DNA of 64,000 nt from Saprospiraceae bacterium. Its GTDB lineage: Bacteria; Bacteroidota; Bacteroidia; Chitinophagales; Saprospiraceae. The stretch lies in the NCBI GenBank assembly GCA_016709995.1, contig JADJLQ010000001.1, forward strand, positions 2,762,001 to 2,826,000, read 5' to 3'. The translations under genes and the position numbers were made by a program. The notes below the pieces were generated by a model. That model was not told the origin of the DNA, made no database searches, and saw only the letters and a program-made list of their open reading frames with translations. Below, one piece after another: positions 55,174-63,590 of the stretch; the stretch's first letter is position 1, and every line of letters starts with the position of its first letter.

Positions 55174-56295
55174 ATGAATATAGTTTATCTCCTAATCTGG
55201 TGGGCCTTTGGATGGCCTTTTGCGAACCATCTATCAATTGGACCTGACAGTTTGGATGCTAAGCCCCACCGATATCTTTATGTGGCTGTGCCGGGTATCA
55301 GAAACTACCTCGAATACGGTGGACATGGCATCCTGGTCTATGATATCGACAAGGGTCACAAATTCGTCAAAAGAATATCTACTCAGGGTATGGGGTTGGA
55401 TGGCAAGCCGGCCAATGTAAAAGGTATCGCCGTCAGCCTTGCGACTCAATGCGTCTATGTCACCACTATACATAGCCTGCAATGCATTCAGCTTCAGACT
55501 GAAAAAATCCTTTGGGAAAAACCATTTGCAAAAGGATGTGACCGCCTGTCCATTTCTCCGGATGGAAAGGAAATATATGTACCAAGCTTTGAGCAAGAAG
55601 ATTGGTATGTACTGGATGCAGTCACCGGTGACTTAAAACATACAGTCAGTCCTAATAGTGGAGCACACAATACGATCTACGGACTAAATGGCAAAGAGGT
55701 CTACCTGGAAGGCTTAAGATCTCCCTATCTAACTGTTGTAAATGCTTCAGACCCAACCCAATCCCGGAAGGTCGGTCCTTTTGCCAATTCCATCCGACCA
55801 TTTACTGTGAATGGAAAACAAACCAGAGTCTATGTCAATATCAATGATTTCCTGGGGTTTGAAGTTGGCGACCTGGTCCATGGCAATAAAATGTATGCTA
55901 TAAAAGTCAATGGATTTGAAAAGGGGCCTGTCAAAAGACATGGTTGTCCCAGTCACGGTATAGGTCTGACTCCGGACGAAACTGAGCTGTGGCTATCGGA
56001 TGCATTTAATCAACAAATGCACATTTTTAAACTGAATGGCGACACGCCTCCGGTACAAACTCAAAGTATTGCGCTCCGCGATCAGCCGGGCTGGATCACC
56101 TTTACCCGAACCGGGGACTATGCATATCCTGCTACCGGCGAAGTCATCGATGTGAAAACGAAAAAGATACTACTGACCTTACAAGATGAACACGGGATCC
56201 CAGTGCAAAGTGAAAAAATGGTTGAGATCGATTTTGCTGGCAAAATGGCCACCAGCAGTGCAGATCAGTTTGGTATCGGAAGGCTTACACAATAG
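55174..56295 (+). CDS. YncE-like beta-propeller protein
   Basis: A 373-residue exported protein with a signal peptide (IVYLLIWWAFGWPFA). The mature part is a YncE/YVTN-type propeller: YVAVPGIRNYLEYGGHGILVYDID in the first blade, CDRLSISPDGKEIYVPSFEQEDWYVLDA, YLTVVNASDPTQS, GIGLTPDETELWLSDAFNQQMHIF, and GDYAYPATGEVIDV in the last. These often act as binding scaffolds; no catalytic motif is visible. Its end overlaps the Dabb gene on the other strand by 11 bases. Confidence 0.75.
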   Translation: MNIVYLLIWWAFGWPFANHLSIGPDSLDAKPHRYLYVAVPGIRNYLEYGGHGILVYDIDKGHKFVKRISTQGMGLDGKPANVKGIAVSLATQCVYVTTIHSLQCIQLQTEKILWEKPFAKGCDRLSISPDGKEIYVPSFEQEDWYVLDAVTGDLKHTVSPNSGAHNTIYGLNGKEVYLEGLRSPYLTVVNASDPTQSRKVGPFANSIRPFTVNGKQTRVYVNINDFLGFEVGDLVHGNKMYAIKVNGFEKGPVKRHGCPSHGIGLTPDETELWLSDAFNQQMHIFKLNGDTPPVQTQSIALRDQPGWITFTRTGDYAYPATGEVIDVKTKKILLTLQDEHGIPVQSEKMVEIDFAGKMATSSADQFGIGRLTQ

Positions 56296-56716
56296 CATCG
56301 ACCGTATCATGCACGACCACTCTTCCCCACAGCTGGGCGCATTCATCTACAAATTTGAGATGAATCGGATCTGTCTGATAACTGGCTTGATCTTTACCAT
56401 TTTTAAATAAAACAAACCAGGACACAGAATAACTGCTATCGATCACCTCCCGGCGGGTATCAGCGGGCACACCGATGTGAAACTGCTGAATGGTTTTGAC
56501 TTTGGATAGTTTTCTCAGCCCTTGTATCAGCTTAGCCTTATCCTCAGTGCTATCGCTGTTTTTTAACCAGAAAAAAACATGATGTATAAATGCTTTTTTC
56601 AATTCATTCCCACTATTTTTTGTTGTAGTTGCCATCATGCCGGTTGCTAAAGATGCTTTGCTCAAATCACCTATAAATTTTCTTCTGCTTTCCTTTTTTA
56701 CATTATTTTTAGCCAT
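56285..56716 (-). CDS. Exported Dabb-domain protein
   Basis: A 143-residue protein whose N-terminus has a twin-arginine-like leader (SRRKFIGDLSKASLATG). The rest is a stress-responsive alpha/beta-barrel (Dabb) domain: KAFIHHVFFWLKN with the conserved His pair, LIQGLRKLSKVKTIQQFHIG, YSVSWFVLFKNGKDQASYQ and HLKFVDECAQLWGRVVVHD. Such domains act as small dimeric enzymes or ligand binders; no reaction can be assigned. The ATG at 56716 is preferred because the upstream TTG (56722) lies inside a TATATTTG promoter element. Confidence 0.8.
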   Translation of the reverse strand: MAKNNVKKESRRKFIGDLSKASLATGMMATTTKNSGNELKKAFIHHVFFWLKNSDSTEDKAKLIQGLRKLSKVKTIQQFHIGVPADTRREVIDSSYSVSWFVLFKNGKDQASYQTDPIHLKFVDECAQLWGRVVVHDTVDAIV

Positions 56717-56719
56717 ACA

Positions 56720-56727
56720 CAAATATA
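56720..56727 (-). promoter_or_regulatory. -7 promoter element TATATTTG, 3 bases before the Dabb start
   Basis: Perfect TAnnTTTG match on the minus strand, three bases from the ATG at 56716. A leaderless mRNA is predicted. Confidence 0.45.
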
Positions 56728-56771
56728 GACGATCTCTATTTATTTAATCACTGATATTATTCTACAGGCGA

Positions 56772-57851
56772 ATGGACCCGTTAAAAGAAATGTTTAATGA
56801 GACTTATTTTAAAAAATTAGTTAAAAATGTATCAGAAGTATATCTCCGGGTCGACAAGAAAAAAATGTATCAGGACCTGATAGTGGGGCTACCGGCACGA
56901 TCGCTCAATCAAAGAATGAGACATACTTCGATGGTACTTAAAAAATATCTGCCGGATGATTATAAGTCAGCGCTCCAAATCCTCGATGATTTGATCCCAA
57001 AAATGGACAAGGGATATACCACGCTGGTGTTTCCAGATTATGTATCATTGTATGGATTGGATCACCTGACTTTGTCTATGCAAGCGCTTAAAAATTATAC
57101 GCAGTATGGCTCCTCAGAATTTGCAGTGCGATCATTTTTAAAGAAGGACTTTGAACAGACTTTACACATTATGAAGGCTTGGTCTTTGGATCGGGACTAC
57201 CATGTACGGCGGCTGTCCTCAGAGGGCAGCCGACCCAGACTGCCCTGGTCCTTTAAGCTGGATGAGATCATCAAGGATCCCTCCCTGACTACGCCCATTC
57301 TAAATAACTTAAAATCAGACAAGGAGCTGTATGTCAGAAAATCAGTAGCCAATCACCTCAACGATATCTCCAAAGAAAATCCGGAGTATATGCTATCCCT
57401 GGTTGAAAGTTGGGATCAATCTCATGAGCACACCGCCTGGATCATCAAACATGCCAGTCGTACCTTGGTCAAAAAAGGGAATTCTGCGGCGCTATCCATG
57501 TTTGGTGTGAAATCAGAAGCTTGCATCAATGTAGAAGATTTTCAGATTACTCCATCTCGAATTAAACTAGGTGGGACGATACAATTTAAATGTAAGATCA
57601 GGTCGATATCAAATAATCCTCAGAAAATCCTAATAGACTATATTGTTCACTATGTAAAAAAAGGGGGCAGCCATGCTCCGAAGGTATTCAAACTAAAAGA
57701 GTTTACTTTGAATAAAGGAGAAGTAGTCGAAATTCTTAAAAACCAAAAAATAGTGGATTTTAGTACCAGAGTGCACTACAAAGGCATTCACAAAATAGAT
57801 GTACAGGTGAATGGCAAGATATATACCGGGGGCGAGTTTGTATTGGAGTAG
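56772..57851 (+). CDS. AlkD-like DNA alkylation repair protein
   Basis: A 359-residue HEAT-like repeat DNA glycosylase of the AlkC/AlkD superfamily, which excises alkylated bases. Residues about 25-260 are helical repeats (LNQRMRHTSMVLKKYL, YHVRRLSSEGSRPRLPW, LYVRKSVANHLNDISKENP, HTAWIIKHASRTLVKKG). The RRLSSEGSRPRLPW stretch is the family's DNA-contact region and marks the AlkC-like branch. A beta-sandwich tail follows (residues about 265-359: IKLGGTIQFKCKIRS), also an AlkC-branch feature. It is divergent from the Dabb gene (55 bases). Confidence 0.88.
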   Translation: MDPLKEMFNETYFKKLVKNVSEVYLRVDKKKMYQDLIVGLPARSLNQRMRHTSMVLKKYLPDDYKSALQILDDLIPKMDKGYTTLVFPDYVSLYGLDHLTLSMQALKNYTQYGSSEFAVRSFLKKDFEQTLHIMKAWSLDRDYHVRRLSSEGSRPRLPWSFKLDEIIKDPSLTTPILNNLKSDKELYVRKSVANHLNDISKENPEYMLSLVESWDQSHEHTAWIIKHASRTLVKKGNSAALSMFGVKSEACINVEDFQITPSRIKLGGTIQFKCKIRSISNNPQKILIDYIVHYVKKGGSHAPKVFKLKEFTLNKGEVVEILKNQKIVDFSTRVHYKGIHKIDVQVNGKIYTGGEFVLE

Positions 57852-57922
57852 AAATGTTTTAAGAATATCGCTCCTATCAAATGATTTGAGAAGAAGCTGC
57901 GATGAATAATCTGGATCGGGAG

Positions 57923-58879
57923 TTACTGAGTTTTTGCAAAAACATAATATCCCTGAATGCCGAGATGAAATCGCTCAGGGGTAAGCACTTCCCTTAATTG
58001 GTTGCAGGTGATGTCAGAAGAATACAGTATATGTTCAAATGGTTGGACGAACAGATGGGGTTCGCGACGGCTCAATGTCAGTCCTGAAGATTGGATAAGG
58101 CTCTGAAGCACTCCATCCCAGGGAGTCACTCCCAGATCACCGGAAATCATGATATTTTCACCGGTATTGGATTGTGCATTTTGGCTGATCATATTAAAAA
58201 ATCCTTGTACTTTTTCAAAATCACCTACACTTAGCCTGGGCAACACGTGGCAACCAATAAATTCAAGCTGGTGACCATTGACATCCAGGCTCAGTTTGAG
58301 CGCAGGTATCAGCATCGCTCCTGAAGTATCAACAGACATCAAAGTGTCCACTTTTTTAATGGGAAATTTTGAGTAGATAACCATGCCATAGGGGTCGATC
58401 CTACTGAGCATAGCTTCATAGGTGTAGACCTCACTCAATGCATCATTTAATACTATAGCCCAATCTGGAGTCACTTCTTGAATGCTGATGATATCGGCTT
58501 TACTGTTGAGCAGGCTTTTGGAGACCATCTCATATTGATCTGATCCTCCGGATATCAATACCTGACAGATACTAAAATCGGGGCTCGATATATTGAAGAG
58601 CGATTTGATGCCACTATTACTTTTTTGTTTGAGATAGAGACACAATATTGCACATATGCCCAGGCAAGTAAACATCACTCTGGGCGATTTTAAAACCATA
58701 AATACCATGGCCGATACCAAAAACAAAATCACAGCTTCAAAGGCATGCGCTGTCAGTTTCCTGATGATAGCATAATCCGGTGTAAAAAAAATCATGGACA
58801 TCACCAATATCATAGAGCAAATGATACTCCACTCTATCCATTTATGATTCAACAACTGACGGGCTCTATTCAAAAGCAT
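57923..58879 (-). CDS. Membrane-anchored EEP-fold protein, possibly inactive
   Basis: A 318-residue protein with three N-terminal membrane helices (IICSMILVMSMIFF, AVILFLVSAMVFMVL, VMFTCLGICAILCLYL) followed by an endonuclease/exonuclease/phosphatase domain (residues about 105-315), a layout shared with YafD-type proteins. Conserved: ISIQEVTPDWA (metal Glu), FIGCHVLPRLSV (His) and SGDLGVTPWDGVL (Asp). Altered: the usual GDxN is GDLG, and the final SDH motif is replaced by HLGIQGYYVF, so key catalytic residues are missing. It could be a binding protein or use another set. Confidence 0.72.
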   Translation of the reverse strand: MLLNRARQLLNHKWIEWSIICSMILVMSMIFFTPDYAIIRKLTAHAFEAVILFLVSAMVFMVLKSPRVMFTCLGICAILCLYLKQKSNSGIKSLFNISSPDFSICQVLISGGSDQYEMVSKSLLNSKADIISIQEVTPDWAIVLNDALSEVYTYEAMLSRIDPYGMVIYSKFPIKKVDTLMSVDTSGAMLIPALKLSLDVNGHQLEFIGCHVLPRLSVGDFEKVQGFFNMISQNAQSNTGENIMISGDLGVTPWDGVLQSLIQSSGLTLSRREPHLFVQPFEHILYSSDITCNQLREVLTPERFHLGIQGYYVFAKTQ

Positions 58880-58896
58880 GGCTCAAGATACAAACA

Positions 58897-58904
58897 CAAA
58901 AATA
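58897..58904 (-). promoter_or_regulatory. -7 promoter element TATTTTTG for the EEP-fold gene
   Basis: Perfect TAnnTTTG match on the minus strand, 17 bases before the ATG at 58879. Confidence 0.4.
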
Positions 58905-59044
58905 ACGTGAGTTTTAAAATCTTCCAGGGTTCGGTCGCAGGTCACAGTATAATCCTCTGGTGGATTCTTCATTTTAGGTTTTTTATCACCTCTGCTTACT
59001 GCTGATTACGGGAATCCTGATTACCTTGCGAATACTATCTAAAT

Positions 59045-60673
59045 ATGGAAATCGGAAAAAAAATCATCACCCCTATCTCCTGGGATGCCGTGTTTGACAA
59101 TAAAGCATTCCAAAGAGATCTCGAAGAGCTGAGCCTGCCTGATTATATCCAGAACTGCCGATGGTTTGCCGGCAAAAGCAGCACCATCAAACATATCCGC
59201 ATCCAACATCACCTTAAGATCAATGACAAAACCAATTTGTTTTACATCCTGATCCTCGAAGTGCAGTTTAAAGAAGCCTTCAGTCAGCAATATCTTTTAC
59301 CTCTCGCTCTGGTACCTGAACAAGAAGAGAGTGCCTACGCACTTTTGCCCTATATCTGCAGAATAGAGACAGCAGAAATAGAAGGCGTATTATATGATGC
59401 TTTGTACATCCCTTTATTCAGAGAATTATTATTTGCCTATCTGATCAAAAACAAGTCGATCAACCCCGGATATGGGGTCATACAATTCGAGCGAGCTGAT
59501 GCTTTTCAGGTCTCGTCCAAATCAAAGAAAACTTCAGAAATATTAAAAGCTGAACAAAGCAATACCTCTATAGTATACAATGACCATTATTTTTTCAAAT
59601 GGTTTAGAAGGGTATTTCCTGAGAGCAACCCTGATTTGGAGATTTCCCGATTTTTGAATCTAAATCAATTTCCATACACTGCCCAATATCTTGGCGGCAT
59701 CAGTTGGTTGAGGCCGGATAAATCGCCCATCTCCCTGGGTTTGATGCAACAAAAAGTAGATAACGAAGGGGATGCCTGGAGGTGGATGCTGGACAAAGTC
59801 AATGTATTTTTTGAAAATTTTGATAAAGACCCTAAGCTCCGGTTGAGCTGGGCCAGCAAAGAAAAGCTGTTTGAACCCATCAAGGCCAGTAATTTGTCGC
59901 CGCAGGTTACAGAGCTTTTGACGAAGGATTTTATCAAAGCGGTTATCACCATGGGGAAACGCACCGCCCAAATGCATATCGCCCTGGCCAAGGACAATGG
60001 GCAGGTATCCTTTACTCCGGTACCCTTTAATCCGGACTACAGTGTTTGGCTAAAAAACAAAGTAAGTTATCTTTTTGACCAACGTATAGGGCTTTTAGAA
60101 AAAAATATCACCAAGCTGAGAGGACTCGCACGAGAATATGGGCAGACCTTTCTGGATAAGCGCAATGAAGTATTGGAGGAAATCCTTGGTTTTGATGAAA
60201 GTAAGCTCAGGAGTATGCGCACGAGGGTACATGGTGATTTTCATCTTGGACAGATGTTGGTGCACACAGACGATTTTTATATTCTCGACTTCGAAGGCGA
60301 GCCCGAAAGTACTATCCGTGACCGGAAAGTAAAACAAAGCCCACTCAAAGATGTCGCTGGCATGCTGCGCTCTTTTCATTATGCTATCTATGCCACTTTA
60401 TTCAATGAGGATATTAAATGGTCCTTGTCACAGGATGATTTATTTGACCTTGCAGAAAGATTTTACCATTTATTGTGCGGCCTTTATCTTCAGGGGTTCA
60501 TCCGTACAGCTATAAAAGGCGGGCTGGACATTGGCTATAAACCGGAGATCCATTATTTACTTCGATATCACTTGCTCGAAAAAGCAGTCTACGAATTAGG
60601 ATACGAATTAAATAGTAGGCCAGCCTGGGCTATCATACCGCTCAGAGGCATTATGAGGATCATGCAGTTTTAA
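59045..60673 (+). CDS. Maltokinase-like sugar kinase
   Basis: A 542-residue cytoplasmic kinase with a maltokinase N-terminal cap (LSLPDYIQNCRWFAGKSSTIKHIRI) and an aminoglycoside-phosphotransferase-like catalytic domain. Catalytic motif RVHGDFHLGQMLVHTDDFYILDFEGEP (His-Gly-Asp loop and metal-binding Asp-Phe-Glu) at about residues 400-425; DVAGMLRSFHYAIY follows as in Mak1/Pep2. Maltokinase makes maltose-1-phosphate for the GlgE glycogen/alpha-glucan pathway. The usual partners (treS, glgE, glgB) are not in the window, so substrate and pathway are inferred from family only. Confidence 0.85.
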   Translation: MEIGKKIITPISWDAVFDNKAFQRDLEELSLPDYIQNCRWFAGKSSTIKHIRIQHHLKINDKTNLFYILILEVQFKEAFSQQYLLPLALVPEQEESAYALLPYICRIETAEIEGVLYDALYIPLFRELLFAYLIKNKSINPGYGVIQFERADAFQVSSKSKKTSEILKAEQSNTSIVYNDHYFFKWFRRVFPESNPDLEISRFLNLNQFPYTAQYLGGISWLRPDKSPISLGLMQQKVDNEGDAWRWMLDKVNVFFENFDKDPKLRLSWASKEKLFEPIKASNLSPQVTELLTKDFIKAVITMGKRTAQMHIALAKDNGQVSFTPVPFNPDYSVWLKNKVSYLFDQRIGLLEKNITKLRGLAREYGQTFLDKRNEVLEEILGFDESKLRSMRTRVHGDFHLGQMLVHTDDFYILDFEGEPESTIRDRKVKQSPLKDVAGMLRSFHYAIYATLFNEDIKWSLSQDDLFDLAERFYHLLCGLYLQGFIRTAIKGGLDIGYKPEIHYLLRYHLLEKAVYELGYELNSRPAWAIIPLRGIMRIMQF

Positions 60674-60714
60674 AACCCTTCTGTGCTCCTCCGTGATTTA
60701 CGTGGCAATCCCCA

Positions 60715-60733
60715 GCGAGGCCCAGCCGAGCCC
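60715..60733. repeat. Second copy of the GCGAGGC-NN-AGCCGAGCCC element
   Basis: GCGAGGCCCAGCCGAGCCC differs at two positions from the copy at 30964-30982. It lies in the 63-base gap between two convergent gene ends. Confidence 0.55.
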
Positions 60734-60736
60734 TTC

Positions 60737-62539
60737 TCACTCAACCAAATCCCTTCTCCAAAAATTTACTCTCAAACCACCTCCTATATACTTGGTCACT
60801 TCCTCAGGATGTTTGATGTCTTTGCGATAAAAAGTATGCAAGTCAAGGTAATAATTGTGAAATACCTGGTAGGATAGTGTTAGCCCCAGGTTATAGATAC
60901 TTTTAAGCTCACCTTGAGTGGTCGTATTGCCGTAATCACTGGCACGAGTAGTATATGGTTTGGTCAGATCTCCGCCAAAGTTTTTGGCAGGATCAGGATC
61001 ATCTCCTTGCTTTGATGCTAATAAGTAGGCGGAAGCTTGCCACCTGGTGGTAGGTGCATACCTCGCCCTTAACAACCATTCTTTAAAATTTGCTCCAAGG
61101 GGATGAGCCAGGGGAGTCAACTGATGGGTATAGTTGGCTGTACTGTCAAAATGAGAATAAGTATAAGGCCTCACCGAATTGTATTCCCCTTGCAGGTCCA
61201 AATGATCTATCCCTAATGCATTGATATATTTGATGCCCAACTGACCACCAAATTTGTTCCCCCACCAGCCTCTCTTTGGATTAAAAGCTTCTTTGCTCAC
61301 AAATTCGTCGATCAGGAGCTGACCATAAATGGAAAGATCATGATGAATATCCCATCGACTATTAATACCCAGCATGACATTGTCCGGACTGCCGATAGAC
61401 CCTTCTACCGATCTATAGAGGATGACCGGATTGATGTATTGAAATTCGAAATGATCTTTGCGATGAAATATAACTGTCTCAAATAATCCGATGTTCAAAC
61501 GGGGCAATAGCTGCATCTGAAGGGTATGTGCCGCCATATATTTTTTGGGAAGTAATTCATTGCCAATCACTGAATTGGTTTGAGTAGATGCGCTCAGCTC
61601 CGCGAAGATATTTTGATAATGCAATTTCCAAATCCGGGTATTCAGCTTGAGAAAAAAATATTCCTGGGCATAGTCTGATAAAAATAAGGACCTCATACCA
61701 TCACCGATAAAATTGGTGCCATGACCAAGCTGTACATGCACATGCTTGCTCACTTGCACTCCAAACTGCGCATTGGCTTTAAAATAATCATAGCCCAATG
61801 GCTTATAGATCGAACTCGTATTAAGATATTTATAAAATCCTGCTCCGGGCAAGGATCTGTGTTTTTCTATTTTATCTCTAAAAAAGGAAGGGAAGGACTG
61901 TTGATTTTCGAGGATAGAACTCTGTATATATATTTTATCATCGATGCCCATTCTAAAATCGACACCTCGCTGATTGGAGAGGATGTTTTCACTTTGATTG
62001 AGTTCTCTGCCCGCCTGGACATTGATTACAGGATTGACCCGAAGGTAAAAATCCTTATGATTGACCTCTACCAGGTGCGCAGGCGACTGGTAGAAATATT
62101 TGAGAATGGGCTTTTCACTATAGGTATAATGTAAGGCACTCCTGCTACCGGAGTCACCGATTTCTAAATAATAATGAGTCCCCGTAGTGTCTATGTATTT
62201 TTTTTCCGATGCCTCTGGTGGCAGGTTTTGATCTAACTTCCAGACCCACTCATTATTGTCATTTTTCATGTACTCTACAAAAGGAGCATCTGAGGGTTTA
62301 AGCAATTTCTTGCTTTCCCAAAAAATCAACAAATCGATGATGTCTTTTCTGGAATAGGGTTTGATATTTCTGTGAAAAAAAGGTGGTGTCCCATGGTCCA
62401 TACACATTCTGTCGACCCAATATTCCTGATCCGAACCTATTGGGATCGTGGTACTTTGTGCTTGTAGCTGTACGGAAGTGGCTATGATACAGATCAGACT
62501 GTATAAAAGCGATCGATATGATTTATGATTTAAATTCAA
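60737..62539 (-). CDS. Wzi/RemB-like outer-membrane barrel
   Basis: A 600-residue outer-membrane protein with a signal peptide (LICIIATSVQLQAQ). The N-terminal part (VDRMCMDHGTPPFFHRNIKPYSRKD) and repeated strands (LRVNPVINVQAG, RGVDFRMGIDDKIYI, VHVQLGHGTNFIGDGMRSLFL, FEFQYINPVILYRSVEGS, LGINSRWDI) resemble the Wzi capsule-assembly family and the Flavobacterium gliding protein RemB. The role is attachment or organisation of surface polysaccharide or adhesins. Its start overlaps the end of lpxK by 17 bases, so the two are translated from one mRNA. Confidence 0.78.
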   Translation of the reverse strand: MNLNHKSYRSLLYSLICIIATSVQLQAQSTTIPIGSDQEYWVDRMCMDHGTPPFFHRNIKPYSRKDIIDLLIFWESKKLLKPSDAPFVEYMKNDNNEWVWKLDQNLPPEASEKKYIDTTGTHYYLEIGDSGSRSALHYTYSEKPILKYFYQSPAHLVEVNHKDFYLRVNPVINVQAGRELNQSENILSNQRGVDFRMGIDDKIYIQSSILENQQSFPSFFRDKIEKHRSLPGAGFYKYLNTSSIYKPLGYDYFKANAQFGVQVSKHVHVQLGHGTNFIGDGMRSLFLSDYAQEYFFLKLNTRIWKLHYQNIFAELSASTQTNSVIGNELLPKKYMAAHTLQMQLLPRLNIGLFETVIFHRKDHFEFQYINPVILYRSVEGSIGSPDNVMLGINSRWDIHHDLSIYGQLLIDEFVSKEAFNPKRGWWGNKFGGQLGIKYINALGIDHLDLQGEYNSVRPYTYSHFDSTANYTHQLTPLAHPLGANFKEWLLRARYAPTTRWQASAYLLASKQGDDPDPAKNFGGDLTKPYTTRASDYGNTTTQGELKSIYNLGLTLSYQVFHNYYLDLHTFYRKDIKHPEEVTKYIGGGLRVNFWRRDLVE

Positions 62540-63590
62540 TGAGTTTTTGAGCTATAGTATCTTTAAATCTTTGTTCTTCATTCCATAGAAAATTGACTTC
62601 TACCGGAAGGACAAACATCGGGATTTTATTCTCGATCAAATAGCCCCGATGCAGGCTGAGCCTGGAAGCGTCTTTTTCTGTGGTCAATATCAGCTTGTTG
62701 GGCCCGGGCAGTTCATCAAATTGTCGTTTGATCTGGCCCAGATCAAAGTTGCTATACCAATGATGATCAGCAAAAGATAAAAGCTGTACATGGGCCACCC
62801 GATCTTTTAAATAGAGTTCCAGGTAATCCGTATTGGCGATACCTGAGAGCAGTAGGACATACATCTCTTTATTCCAATTGATACGATATCGTGGGTTGAA
62901 AATATAATACGGCAATTGGTAGTTGTACTCGGTGAAGAATATAGATTGATGACTTGCCGGATTTATTTCTTTGAGGAGGGTGCTGGCTTCAGTACTGATC
63001 AATCCCGGAGGGCACTTGGTCACGATGATGATATCTGCACGGGTATAACTTGATCTCCATTCTCTCAGTCTCCCGGAAGGCAACAGATAATCCCTGGTAA
63101 AAGGGGCCTCGTAAGAAGTCAGTAGGATATTGATATACGGTTTGACACTGAGATGTTGAAAAGCATCGTCTAAAAGCACGAGCCTGGTATCAGGATAAGA
63201 CTTTAACAAATACGGTATGCCCAACTCTCTATTTTCTGATACTGCTATCGGGACATCAGGAAATTTTGACAGAAACTGATAAGGCTCATCTCCGATGATT
63301 TTTACAGAGGGAAATTGTTGGCCAAGCTGAAATCCGGTACTTTCTCTTTTATACCCCCTGCTTAAAATGGCTACGGGCATATATTCTTTGAGCCATCGAA
63401 CCAGGTATTCGATATGAGGTGATTTGCCGGTACCACCGATGCTCAAGTTACCCACACTGATGATCGGGATATCAAATCGGGCCGGTCGCAGTACTCCTTT
63501 TTGGTATAATAGGTTGCGAATACTTACTCCCAGGCCATATAATAATGAAAATGGAGACAATAAAACTTTTACAAGGTATTCCCTGATCAC
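62523..63590 (-). CDS. lpxK: Tetraacyldisaccharide 4'-kinase
   Basis: A 355-residue membrane-associated kinase that phosphorylates the lipid A precursor at the 4' position. The P-loop is intact in ISVGNLSIGGTGKSPHIEYL, followed by AILSRGYKR, IGDEPYQFLSKF, VVLLDDAFQHLSVKP (conserved DDxFQH) and LTTEKDASRL. I chose the GTG at 63590, which overlaps the upstream stop codon as GTGA and gives a normal membrane-associated start (MIREYLVKVLLSPFSLLYGLG); the ATG at 63635 would add 15 residues lying within the DUF2851 gene. It is downstream of DUF2851 and upstream of the Wzi-like gene in an overlapping operon. Confidence 0.94.
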   Translation of the reverse strand: MIREYLVKVLLSPFSLLYGLGVSIRNLLYQKGVLRPARFDIPIISVGNLSIGGTGKSPHIEYLVRWLKEYMPVAILSRGYKRESTGFQLGQQFPSVKIIGDEPYQFLSKFPDVPIAVSENRELGIPYLLKSYPDTRLVLLDDAFQHLSVKPYINILLTSYEAPFTRDYLLPSGRLREWRSSYTRADIIIVTKCPPGLISTEASTLLKEINPASHQSIFFTEYNYQLPYYIFNPRYRINWNKEMYVLLLSGIANTDYLELYLKDRVAHVQLLSFADHHWYSNFDLGQIKRQFDELPGPNKLILTTEKDASRLSLHRGYLIENKIPMFVLPVEVNFLWNEEQRFKDTIAQKLIEFKS

